A stretch of DNA of 16,744 nt from CAYUYV01 sp964449455 (GTDB taxonomy: Bacteria > Pseudomonadota > Alphaproteobacteria > JAJFIK01). The stretch covers positions 1 through 16,744 of the forward strand of contig CAYUYV010000111.1 of NCBI GenBank assembly GCA_964449455.1, written 5' to 3'. Positions 7,523-14,675 of the stretch are shown here, piece by piece; the stretch's first letter is position 1, and every line of letters begins with the position of its first letter. The notes beneath the pieces are model-generated. The model saw only the letters and a program-made list of their open reading frames with translations, was not told where the DNA came from and searched no databases. The translations under genes were made by a program, and so were the position numbers.

Positions 7523-7552
7523 GACGGTCCGCACGCTCTCCGTGCAGCCGTC
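7523..7552 (-). terminator. Possible terminator hairpin after the DUF502 gene
   Basis: On the minus strand, GACGG (7552-7548) pairs with CCGTC (7527-7523) and GCACG pairs with CGTGC, separated by a small internal loop and closed by GAGAG. The stem overlaps the TGA stop of the DUF502 gene. It is followed by ACAGATATTTAC and not by a clear T-run, so termination is plausible but weak. A second small stem, CGGAT (7494-7498) with ATCCG (7503-7507), lies further downstream in the leader of the exporter gene. Confidence 0.4.
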
Positions 7553-8402
7553 AATTTGGTGCGAGGGTCATGGTGGCGGACTCGCTGCCGTCGCCGGCCA
7601 GCTCGCCTCTGCGGTCCAACAGGCCCGCATCGCGATTGGCCGTGCCACTTGCCGGCGCGCCCGCATCCCTGCCGCCTCGCCCCGGGGTCCCGCGGCCATT
7701 CACGGGCTTTTCCACTTCCGGAATGACCAGGCCCCCGGAGATAACAAGCTTGGCGCCTTCTTCCACTGACATGTCGAGCATAATTAAGTCTCGCCGTGGG
7801 GCGAAAAGCAGGAACCCAGAGGTCGGATTGGGGGTGGTGGGTAGAAACAGGCTGACCAAATCCTCCTGGCCACGCTCGCGCACCCGGGTGGCGATTTCAC
7901 CCCGTGTGGAGGTGGTGACAAAGGCAATCGCCCAAATCCCGCGCCTTGGATACTCGACCAGAGCCACTTGATTGAAGGACTGGGTGTTTTGCGACACCAC
8001 CGTCTCGAAGATCTGCTTCAACGTCATATAGACGGTGCGGATCACGGGCATGGCATTCAGCAGAGATTCGCCAATCCGGATCAGGGTCCGGCCGAACACA
8101 TTCGCGGTGAACGCGCCCAGCAGAACAAGCACCAGGAAAACGAGAATAACACCGAGACCGGGAACGGTGAAAGGAATGTAAGTCGAGGGATTGTACCGGT
8201 CCGGCAAGAGGATATCGACCCAGTCATCAACAATCGTGATGAAGGTGTAGGTCAAGAAAATCGTGATGGTAATTGGTGCTGCGACCACCAGTCCGGTTAG
8301 GAAATACGCGCGAATGTCAAACCATCGATGGCGATGGGGGCGCGGATTCTCCCGATCATCCGCCGGAAGGCGACCTCCCGCATCATCCTTCTTTTCCGAC
8401 AT
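7551..8402 (-). CDS. DUF502 family membrane protein
   Basis: This 283-residue protein matches the DUF502 family, which is widespread in bacteria and includes the plant COV1/LCV proteins. Biochemical function is unknown. Two membrane segments are visible: residues 31-56 (AYFLTGLVVAAPITITIFL) and 81-104 (GLGVILVFLVLVLLGAF). They are followed by the conserved soluble part with SLLNAMPVIRTVYMTLKQ (114-130), VEYPRRGIWAIAFVT (149-163) and a PTTPNPTSGFLLF block. The tail from about residue 235 is Gly/Ala/Arg-rich and probably disordered. The reading frame is open 13 codons further up, but the ATG at 8402 has a GGAAGGG site seven bases upstream and was chosen. It is divergent from the phosphotransferase gene and followed after 157 bp by the secretion exporter; the functional link to either is unknown. 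Confidence 0.9.
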   Translation of the reverse strand: MSEKKDDAGGRLPADDRENPRPHRHRWFDIRAYFLTGLVVAAPITITIFLTYTFITIVDDWVDILLPDRYNPSTYIPFTVPGLGVILVFLVLVLLGAFTANVFGRTLIRIGESLLNAMPVIRTVYMTLKQIFETVVSQNTQSFNQVALVEYPRRGIWAIAFVTTSTRGEIATRVRERGQEDLVSLFLPTTPNPTSGFLLFAPRRDLIMLDMSVEEGAKLVISGGLVIPEVEKPVNGRGTPGRGGRDAGAPASGTANRDAGLLDRRGELAGDGSESATMTLAPN

Positions 8403-8520
8403 GCTCGACCCTTCCAACCAGGACCAATAGGCGCGACCCATAGTAGACTAGACACACTAGCTTTGAGAAAAGGCAATTCACAGGGTCCGGCGTGCGCCGG
8501 TTAACGAATCGGAAGTGCCC

Positions 8521-9624
8521 ATGACGACGGAAGGTGGCCCCCCACAGTCCGGCGGATCTCAGACCGCCCATTCAGTACGTTCACCGGCAGCCAGCTCACA
8601 AGCGGCGGCCAGTGATCCCATGGTCCTGCATGAGGCCCTGGAGGCCCTGGCCGGCCGGCTCGCCCCTGGCGCCGTCGCCATAGACGGTCTGGCCCGACTC
8701 TCGGGCGGTGCAAGCCAGGAGACCTGGTCCTTCGACGCCGTGCGCGCCGATGGTACACGCATACCTCTGATTCTGCGCCGGCCACCCGGCGGCAGTGGCA
8801 CCACCGACATGGGCACGGCGGCTGGGCTGGAGCTTGAAGCCCGCGTCATCCGCACCTGCGCCGGTTACGGTGTTCCCGTGCCCGCGATCCCTTATGTGGC
8901 ACAGCCCGCCGACGGTATCGGCGCCGGCTATGTCATGTCGCGGATAGAGGGAGAGACCATCGCCCGCAAAATCCTCCGCAATCCCGAATTTGAGAATGCG
9001 CGGGCTGTAATGGCTTATCAATGCGGCGCCATTCTGGCGCGCATTCACAGTGTGCCGACGGACGCTTTGCCGGATCTGGAAATCAATGATGCCGCGACCC
9101 AGTGGCAGCGCTACCGGGACATCTATGACAGTTTCCGCGAGCCACGCCCCGTCTTCGAATATGCCTTCCGGTGGCTGCAGGAACGCCTGCCGCCGCCCGG
9201 CGGTCCGGTCACCCTGGTGCATGGGGACTTCCGCAATGGCAATCTCATGGTCGGCCCCGAAGGCGTTCGTGCCGTCCTCGACTGGGAACTGACCCATCGG
9301 GGCGATCCGGCGGAGGATCTGGGCTGGATTTGCGTCAATTCCTGGCGCTTCGGCGTGAGCATGAAGGCCGTGGGCGGCTTTGGCGAACTCAAGGATCTCC
9401 TCGCCGGCTATCGTCACAGCGGCGGTCCTCCGATGGATGCGGAGCGGGTCTATTTCTGGACCGCCTTCGGCACCTTGAAATGGGGGATTATGTGCATGAT
9501 GATGGTCGATACATTCCGAACGGGCCGAGACCGCTCCGTGGAGCGGGCCACCATCGGTCGGCGTGCTTCAGAAACAGAGATCGATCTGATGAACCTGCTG
9601 GCTCCTCAAAGGACAGAAGGCTAA
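8521..9624 (+). CDS. Phosphotransferase family protein (APH fold, acyl-CoA dehydrogenase-associated type)
   Basis: This 367-residue kinase-like protein has the aminoglycoside phosphotransferase fold. The catalytic loop HGDFRNGNLMV (234-244) gives base Asp236 and metal ligand Asn241, and LDWELTHRGDP supplies the metal-binding Asp254. The N-terminal lobe has RLSGGASQETWSFDA, the nucleotide-loop region. The closest recognisable relatives are the bacterial counterparts of the kinase domain of ACAD10/11, proposed to phosphorylate 4-hydroxyacyl-CoA during hydroxy-fatty-acid catabolism. Antibiotic resistance is not implied. The ATG at 8521 is preferred over the GTG at 8515 because GGAAG (8511-8515) is then correctly spaced. 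DUF6285 follows eight bases later, as it commonly does, but the acyl-CoA dehydrogenase usually found nearby is absent. Confidence 0.88.
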   Translation: MTTEGGPPQSGGSQTAHSVRSPAASSQAAASDPMVLHEALEALAGRLAPGAVAIDGLARLSGGASQETWSFDAVRADGTRIPLILRRPPGGSGTTDMGTAAGLELEARVIRTCAGYGVPVPAIPYVAQPADGIGAGYVMSRIEGETIARKILRNPEFENARAVMAYQCGAILARIHSVPTDALPDLEINDAATQWQRYRDIYDSFREPRPVFEYAFRWLQERLPPPGGPVTLVHGDFRNGNLMVGPEGVRAVLDWELTHRGDPAEDLGWICVNSWRFGVSMKAVGGFGELKDLLAGYRHSGGPPMDAERVYFWTAFGTLKWGIMCMMMVDTFRTGRDRSVERATIGRRASETEIDLMNLLAPQRTEG

Positions 9625-9632
9625 GAGTCGTC

Positions 9633-10040
9633 ATGGAGGATTCACCCACGGCTCGGGAACTGGTCACGGCGGTCCGGGAATTCATCGAACAGCATCTGGC
9701 ACCGACGCTTGAGGGGCATACGGCGTTTCACGCCCGGGTGGCCATCAATGCGCTTGCCATTGTGGAGCGTCAGCTTGACCAGGGCCCTGATGCCGATGCC
9801 CGCGAGCGCGCCCGACTGGTGGCCCTGCTCGGTGAAGATGCGGATCTTGCCAGCCTCAATCATGCCCTCGCCCTGGCGATCCGGGACGGCCGCCTGTCCC
9901 TTGATGATCCGGCCTTGATCAACCATTTGCGGGCGACCACGGTCGACAAGGTAACAATCGACCAGCCGCGCTATTCCGGCCTGCGCGATGCCATCGCTGC
10001 CGGCCTTGATGGCTCAAACTCCGTTGCCGGAACGGCTTGA
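9633..10040 (+). CDS. DUF6285 family protein
   Basis: This small 135-residue helical protein starts MEDSPTARELVTAVREFIE and contains the family block FHARVAINALAIVERQL (about 32-48). No catalytic motif, signal peptide or membrane helix is visible. In many proteobacteria and actinobacteria the family is encoded next to an APH-type phosphotransferase and an acyl-CoA dehydrogenase, and its function is unknown. Here it lies eight bases after the phosphotransferase stop, so the two should be cotranscribed and may act together. A larger open frame that continues upstream to 9171 overlaps the phosphotransferase out of frame and is not credited. The ATG at 9633 fits the family start and the operon spacing. 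Confidence 0.85.
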   Translation: MEDSPTARELVTAVREFIEQHLAPTLEGHTAFHARVAINALAIVERQLDQGPDADARERARLVALLGEDADLASLNHALALAIRDGRLSLDDPALINHLRATTVDKVTIDQPRYSGLRDAIAAGLDGSNSVAGTA

Positions 10041-10051
10041 CGCCAGCCCAA

Positions 10052-10077
10052 GAGGCCGGGAAACACGGTCTCATTTT
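10052..10077 (+). terminator. Probable terminator of the phosphotransferase-DUF6285 operon
   Basis: GAGGCCG (10052-10058) and CGGTCTC (10066-10072) form a 7-bp stem with one G-T wobble around GGAAACA, followed by ATTTTA. It lies 12 bp after the DUF6285 stop in the right orientation. The T-tract is short, so strength is uncertain. Confidence 0.5.
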
Positions 10078-10136
10078 AGGCTGGGTCAGGGCACACACAC
10101 CCGGCCGTTGGCGCGCTCTCATCCCGGCAGATGAGC

Positions 10137-10174
10137 ACCAAAAAGAAAGGACCATCCGTGTCCAACACGGATGG
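10137..10174 (-). terminator. Rho-independent terminator of the ABC ATPase-permease operon
   Basis: A perfect 9-bp stem, CCATCCGTG (10152-10160) and CACGGATGG (10166-10174), closes a five-base loop. On the minus strand it is followed by CCTTTCTTTTTGG, a good T-rich tract. It lies 31 bp beyond the permease stop and ends minus-strand transcription before the convergent phosphotransferase operon. Confidence 0.85.
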
Positions 10175-10204
10175 CCAAGGTCATCTTCACAAAGAGTCTC
10201 TTGA

Positions 10205-11641
10205 TTACGCCGCAGCCGGGGCCTTCACCCGGGCCATGCGGGTCAGAACCAGGACCCAGGCGAGACCCGCCTCGGCAAGTGGCGGGATGACCGCCATCCA
10301 AGGGCTCTCCAAGGGCGTCGCGACGAAGAACGCGGCAGCGGCCGGTGACGCGAAGCTGAGCACAATGGCCGGCAGCACCACATAAAGCACCACCAAGGTG
10401 ATGAAGGCCGCGAAATCAGCACGCCGGCTCTGGGCGGAGGCGTTGTACATAAGCACGATGCCCACATCCCGCGCCAGGAACAGGAAACTCGCCACGAACC
10501 AGGCCCGCCAGTCGTAAGGCCCGCGCAAGGCCTGGGTCCAGGTGGGCAGCGCCTCGTCAGCCTCATTCGCAAGCGAGTCAATCTGCCCACTGACATCCAC
10601 CGGCTGGCCGACAGCCAACAGGCCCAGCGTCACCACACCGACAGCGATGAGGGACCAGCCCCAGCTCGGCACCCCAGATGCAGCATTGCCAAGCCGGCCG
10701 GCCGAGGCCTCCCGAGCAACCCAGCGCAAGGCGACAATGTCCTTGCCGTCCAGAAATACCATCACATAGGTGAGGGCCGAAGCGGTCAGGAATGCACCGA
10801 TCAGGCGGAGGGTCAGACCAAGATCCATTTGGCCCAGGATCTGCCGCACGTCTTCCGATTCGATTGCGATACTGATGACATCCGTGAAGCCGGCCACATA
10901 GACCATCATGAAAACGAGGAAGCCAATCCATACAAGCGGAGAATTCGTGAACTGAAGTTCCTGGCGCATCAGACGGTGATTGCCGACAATCGCCCAGGCC
11001 ACGAAAATCCCGATGGAGGCCAGAATGAAGGATCGGGCCGGCACCGCAGAGCCATACCAGATGAGGTCAAAGTCAATGAACGCCGGCCAATTGCCAGGCC
11101 AGACATTAAACACACTCCACCCTGCCAGGATGCCCAGAAGCTGATAGAGGAAGACCCCAAAGCCCGGGTGCCCCAGCTGACGGCGCACGGCGAGCAGGCT
11201 TACGAGCATTGACACCGCGTGGGCGAACACGCCGACCAGCAGATAAAGGCCCAGCTCCCGCAACGCGGTGTCAGCACCCTGGGCCGCGGATGTTGTCATG
11301 AATATCACGGCAAGGCAGATCGCGCCGCCATACCAGATGAAGATCGTTGAGCCGAACAGCTTGCCCCAGACCATACTCCAGGGCGCAATGGCAGACATGC
11401 GCTGGCCGTCCCAGGTGCGGTCGCGGATTTCGCCGACTACCGTCCGCGCACTGAGATAGGTGCCCCAGAAAACGACAATAAGCCAGAAGGCCGTCTTTGC
11501 CGTCGCCGAAACGGCCTGTTCGCCCATATCGAGGGGCGCGAGGCTTGCCGCGAAAAACAGGGAGCCCAGAACGGCGGGCATCATGATCAGCCGGCCACTG
11601 GACAGGTTCAGCCACAGATTACGCTGAAATTCGGGATTCAT
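10205..11641 (-). CDS. ABC-2-type transporter permease
   Basis: This 478-residue, very hydrophobic protein has about twelve predicted membrane helices, for example around 17-35, 50-68, 97-115, 128-150, 158-178, 195-215, 235-255, 275-300, 325-345, 385-405, 415-435 and 455-475. That is twice the six of a standard ABC-2 permease, which suggests two permease-like halves in one chain. SARTVVGEIRDRTWDGQRMSAIAPW (read as motif around 65-88) resembles the amphipathic coupling segment of ABC-2 proteins, with the E-x-R-x-x-T-W-D feature recurring in this group. A periplasmic or cytoplasmic loop, about 350-380, is acidic. The start overlaps the stop of the ATPase gene by four bases (ATGA), so translation is coupled and the two should form one exporter. 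The substrate is unknown. The first eleven residues contain no signal peptide. Confidence 0.82.
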   Translation of the reverse strand: MNPEFQRNLWLNLSSGRLIMMPAVLGSLFFAASLAPLDMGEQAVSATAKTAFWLIVVFWGTYLSARTVVGEIRDRTWDGQRMSAIAPWSMVWGKLFGSTIFIWYGGAICLAVIFMTTSAAQGADTALRELGLYLLVGVFAHAVSMLVSLLAVRRQLGHPGFGVFLYQLLGILAGWSVFNVWPGNWPAFIDFDLIWYGSAVPARSFILASIGIFVAWAIVGNHRLMRQELQFTNSPLVWIGFLVFMMVYVAGFTDVISIAIESEDVRQILGQMDLGLTLRLIGAFLTASALTYVMVFLDGKDIVALRWVAREASAGRLGNAASGVPSWGWSLIAVGVVTLGLLAVGQPVDVSGQIDSLANEADEALPTWTQALRGPYDWRAWFVASFLFLARDVGIVLMYNASAQSRRADFAAFITLVVLYVVLPAIVLSFASPAAAAFFVATPLESPWMAVIPPLAEAGLAWVLVLTRMARVKAPAAA

Positions 11642-12582
11642 GAGCGGGTCCCCTCTGCTGTTCTGTCGTCCCGGGCCGGAGCGATATCCGTGAAATAGGC
11701 GTCTTCAAGACGCTGACGGACACTGGAAATCCCCGCCACGTCGAGACCTGCATCCATGAGGTGGCGCAGGAGGGCGGACCGGCCGGACCCGCCGTCGGCA
11801 ACAACCACGATGGCCGAACGCGCGTCCACCTCAAGGACCTCAATCCCCGCAAGGCCTGACAGCACCTTTTCCAGACGCTCGTCCGGCCCCGCAAGTTCGA
11901 CCTTCACCGCCATCGGGCCATCCTCGACAGCGCCCACCTTCCGGTTACTGACAATGCGCCCCTGATCCATCACGATCATGTGGGTGCAATAGTCTTCGAG
12001 TTCCGCGAGGATATGGGACGATACGATCTGGGTGATCCCGAGATCCTTCAGGGACAGGAACAATCGGGACAGGCTGCGCCGCGCATCAGGATCAAGACCC
12101 GAAGCCGGCTCGTCGAGCAGCAGCACACGGGGCTCGTGCACAATGGCTTGACCGATGGCAAGACGCTGACGCAGGCCCCGCGACAATTCGGCAGCCTTCT
12201 GGCCCATCCGGTCCGTCAGACCCGTACGCTCCGCGGCTTTGGCGGCTGCGGCATCGGCGCCGTCCGCGGCAATGCCGTGGGCACGCGCGGCAAAGACCAG
12301 GCTCTGGCGCACGGTCAGGTCATCATAAAGCCCAAAAAAGTCCGGCAGATAGCCGATACGCTCGTGCACTTCGCGCGGGTGCCGGCGTGTGTCGAGCCCA
12401 TCAATGCGCACATGCCCCGAAAAGGGCCGCTCCAGGGCCGCAAGGCAGCGCAGCAAGGTGGTCTTTCCGGCTCCGTTGGGGCCGACAAGGGCCGCGATGG
12501 CGCCGCGTTCCACTTGGAGCTGGATGCCATCCAGGGCCCGTGCGGTCGGGTATTCGAAACTCAGGTCTTCGACCTCGATCAT
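11638..12582 (-). CDS. ABC transporter ATP-binding protein (ABC-2 exporter class)
   Basis: This 314-residue ATPase drives the adjacent permease. Motifs are Walker A GPNGAGKT (34-41), the signature LSRGLRQRL (133-141), Walker B LLLDEP (154-159) and switch His190 in VSSH. Two positions differ from the textbook pattern. The signature reads LSRGL and not LSGGQ, and the usual Q-loop glutamine position in GYLPQ is Asp81 (GYLPDFFGLYDDLTV). LSRGxRQR is recalled in several ABC-2 ATPases, so activity is expected. Residues 205-314 form an additional C-terminal domain of the kind seen in exporter ATPases. The substrate cannot be predicted. The gene is first in a two-gene operon, and its promoter should lie in the 254-bp region shared with the divergent DUF3089 gene. 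Confidence 0.93.
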   Translation of the reverse strand: MIEVEDLSFEYPTARALDGIQLQVERGAIAALVGPNGAGKTTLLRCLAALERPFSGHVRIDGLDTRRHPREVHERIGYLPDFFGLYDDLTVRQSLVFAARAHGIAADGADAAAAKAAERTGLTDRMGQKAAELSRGLRQRLAIGQAIVHEPRVLLLDEPASGLDPDARRSLSRLFLSLKDLGITQIVSSHILAELEDYCTHMIVMDQGRIVSNRKVGAVEDGPMAVKVELAGPDERLEKVLSGLAGIEVLEVDARSAIVVVADGGSGRSALLRHLMDAGLDVAGISSVRQRLEDAYFTDIAPARDDRTAEGTRS

Positions 12583-12836
12583 GGCGGGTTCCCCCCCAAT
12601 GATTAGGGCCGAAGCAGACCGGCCCTGCCGACCGGCGCCGGTGTCAGGCGCCAGATCCGTTCATCCGTCCGGGAATGACCCCTGTGACGGCGCGTCAGGG
12701 CACAATAGGCGATTGGTGCCGTGCCAAAAAGAGATCGCACAGGGAACGAGGAGCAAATCACGACCGTGTTTTCGCAAATGACACAAACCTTGTGGTAGAT
12801 TTCGAAGCTTACGCAAGCGGAACACTGTAAAAACAC
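12583..12836. promoter_or_regulatory. Divergent intergenic region with a 12-bp perfect palindrome
   Basis: The ABC ATPase and the DUF3089 gene diverge from this 254-bp region, so it should hold two promoters. ACCGGCGCCGGT (12631-12642) is a perfect 12-bp palindrome 48 bp upstream of the ATPase start and could be a repressor site. The DUF3089-proximal 70 bp is clearly more AT-rich than the rest, as expected for a promoter. No confident -35/-10 pair was assigned. A 77-codon minus-strand frame here has no family resemblance and was not called. Confidence 0.4.
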
Positions 12837-13877
12837 ATGATGACCCGTGCTTCTTCAGACCGCCGTGCCCTGCCTTACGGCCTTGTGAGTGGCGCAGCCA
12901 TTCTCGCTGTCCTCCTGACCGTTGCGGCGTTCATCTTTCGCGACAATGCCTACGAGTTCACGCTGGATCCCAAGCAGCCCTTCCAGACGGCCGCCCGGGG
13001 CGCCATTCCCGACTACACACGCCCTGAAGCCTGGGCCGCTTTGGGCACCGACAGCAGCCCCGAAAGGTCCAGCAAGGCGGATCTGTTCTTCGTTCACGGC
13101 ACCACCTTTGCCGGCGACAATCGCTGGAACGCATCCATCAATGATCCGGCGACGGGCCATGTTGCCCAGACCGTCCTTCCCGAAGAAGCCGGCCCTTTTG
13201 GCGAAACCGTCAGGCTCTATGCCCCCTATTATCGCCAGGCCACGCTCTACACCTTTCGAACCCGTAGCGAGGATTCCCGGCGGGCGCGATCCCTCGCCTA
13301 TCAGGACATCCGGCGTGCCTTTGCGGTCTTCCTCCAGAAGCATAATGACGGACGGCCCTTTGTCCTGGCAGGCGTCGGCCAGGGCGGGCTCCATGTCACC
13401 GGGCTGCTCCAGGACGATGTGGCGAACAACACGGCAGCAGACCGTCTTCTGGCCGCCTATATCCTGGCCCACCCGGTGCCCCTGGACCTGTTCGACGGGC
13501 CGCTTAAGGCATTCCGTCCGTGCACAAAGGAAATGGAGACCGGATGTGTTCTGAGTTGGACCGCCTATCCCAAGGGGATAAGAGCCCATATGGTCACGGA
13601 CCGGGCCATGGTGTGGGATGACCAGCGCCTCACGGCCGTTGCTGGCCGGCCGATTTTGTGCGCGGTGCCTCAGGACCTGATCGGGAGGTCTGCGACCATT
13701 GAATGTGCCGAAGGCATTCTTCGGGTGGGCGGCAGAGCTGCCCTCAAACCGAGCCCATCACCCTATCCGCGCCGGCCGTTCCACCACCTCTCCGCGACGC
13801 TCCTGGGAGAGGCCGTCGGGATGGATGTGAGCCGGCGCCTAAACGGGTTCCAGGCTGGGCTCACTTCCGTACCCTGA
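12837..13877 (+). CDS. DUF3089 alpha/beta-hydrolase-like protein lacking the nucleophile serine
   Basis: This 346-residue protein matches DUF3089. It has one N-terminal membrane helix (about 13-34), so it is probably anchored with the bulk in the periplasm. Family signatures are ADLFFVHGTTFAG (81-93), LYAPYYRQATLYTF (127-140), GRPFVLAGVGQGGLH (172-186), and the Cys229/Cys237 pair in PCTKEMETGC. In relatives the elbow reads GHSQG with a catalytic Ser. Here it is GVGQG with Gly181 (codon GGC at 13377-13379). His in the usual VHPTT context is also changed to VHGTT. The frame is otherwise intact and of normal length, so it looks like a retained non-catalytic or altered protein and not decay. ATG at 12837 or 12840 is possible. 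The 3' end overlaps the convergent sulfotransferase-like gene by 39 bp. Confidence 0.85.
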   Translation: MMTRASSDRRALPYGLVSGAAILAVLLTVAAFIFRDNAYEFTLDPKQPFQTAARGAIPDYTRPEAWAALGTDSSPERSSKADLFFVHGTTFAGDNRWNASINDPATGHVAQTVLPEEAGPFGETVRLYAPYYRQATLYTFRTRSEDSRRARSLAYQDIRRAFAVFLQKHNDGRPFVLAGVGQGGLHVTGLLQDDVANNTAADRLLAAYILAHPVPLDLFDGPLKAFRPCTKEMETGCVLSWTAYPKGIRAHMVTDRAMVWDDQRLTAVAGRPILCAVPQDLIGRSATIECAEGILRVGGRAALKPSPSPYPRRPFHHLSATLLGEAVGMDVSRRLNGFQAGLTSVP

Positions 13878-14630
13878 TGCATCATCGAGACGATCCATAA
13901 TCGAGATCACGGCTTCGGGCAGGGCAATGCCCACATCGTGCATGAGCCGATAATCATCCCGGTAGTGATGAACAATATGGTCGACCTCAGCGTCGGAGAA
14001 TAAGGCCCACCAGGGGCGGTGATGGGCCCGCTCAGCCCGCGTCGACCGGGGCAGCCAGCCCCGATGATTAACACCGAGGCGCTCACACACCGTCGAAAGA
14101 TCCTCATCAAGATGGTCAAAGCGGATCAGGCAGTCGACGGCAAGATCCGGCCCATCGCCATAGATGGTGGCATTGGGCGGCGGAAGGTTCCGGGCCAGGA
14201 AATCCCCCACATGATCGCAGCGGCCCGCCGCCCGGGCATCGTCGAAGGCTTCCGCAACGCGCTCCAGGGGATCCCGTTCCACAGCGAAACTGAGCATCTG
14301 GGACCATTGGGGCTCACCGATCACATGGGCCACGTCGGCGGCCGACGGATAGGCGGGAAACCGGCGCAGGCCCCAGACGTCAAAGCCCCGTGTTGGACGG
14401 CGCGCCGTACCATGAAGATTGAGCGGCGCGCCGGTTAACATGGCAAAGGGCCAGCGGGCATAGTGCCGCGGGACAACACCAAGATCCCGCCGCAACAATT
14501 CATAGGAGGTCTCAAGCGGACGCAACATGTCCCGGGGCCCGCATAAGGGCGACAGCGCTACCTCGACCCGTGCACAATCCGTGTGCCGCGTGCGCAGAAA
14601 GACGAACTTATGCCGCCTTGAGATGATCAC
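13839..14630 (-). CDS. Sulfotransferase family-like protein, divergent
   Basis: This 263-residue protein starts MIISRRHKFVFLRTRHTDCARVEVALS in two parts: FVFLRTRHT (9-17) and VEVALSPLC (22-30). These correspond to the FIHIPKTAGTS-type 5'-phosphosulfate loop of bacterial sulfotransferases. SFAVERDPLERVAEAF (114-129) matches the 3'-phosphate motif with Arg-Asp-Pro in place of Arg-Asn-Pro. The Lys and Gly-Thr of the first motif are not conserved (Arg-His-Thr-Asp-Cys), so donor binding may be altered. It is a GTG start with GGAGGGA six bases upstream, 45 bp downstream of the metG stop, so cotranscription with metG is likely. No natural substrate can be named. The 3' end overlaps DUF3089. Confidence 0.65.
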   Translation of the reverse strand: MIISRRHKFVFLRTRHTDCARVEVALSPLCGPRDMLRPLETSYELLRRDLGVVPRHYARWPFAMLTGAPLNLHGTARRPTRGFDVWGLRRFPAYPSAADVAHVIGEPQWSQMLSFAVERDPLERVAEAFDDARAAGRCDHVGDFLARNLPPPNATIYGDGPDLAVDCLIRFDHLDEDLSTVCERLGVNHRGWLPRSTRAERAHHRPWWALFSDAEVDHIVHHYRDDYRLMHDVGIALPEAVISIMDRLDDASGYGSEPSLEPV

Positions 14631-14675
14631 GTCTCCCTCCGACCGCGCGGGGCACCAAGCGTTGGAGTCTGACCA

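Noticed and set aside
8403..8520. Promoter elements between DUF502 and the phosphotransferase
   Set aside because: CTAG-containing repeats and some -10-like hexamers are present, but no convincing -35/-10 pair with correct spacing could be defended.
8596..9417. Minus-strand open frame (273 codons) opposite the phosphotransferase
   Set aside because: The plus-strand frame carries the HGDxxxxN and LDWE motifs. The opposite frame shows no motifs.
8521..9624. Aminoglycoside resistance gene
   Set aside because: The APH fold is shared, but the sequence resembles the acyl-CoA dehydrogenase-linked kinases and is followed by DUF6285. Nothing points to antibiotic modification.
12603..12836. 77-codon minus-strand frame in the ABC/DUF3089 intergenic region
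   Set aside because: It has no recognisable domain, no clear ribosome binding site, and occupies the expected promoter region.
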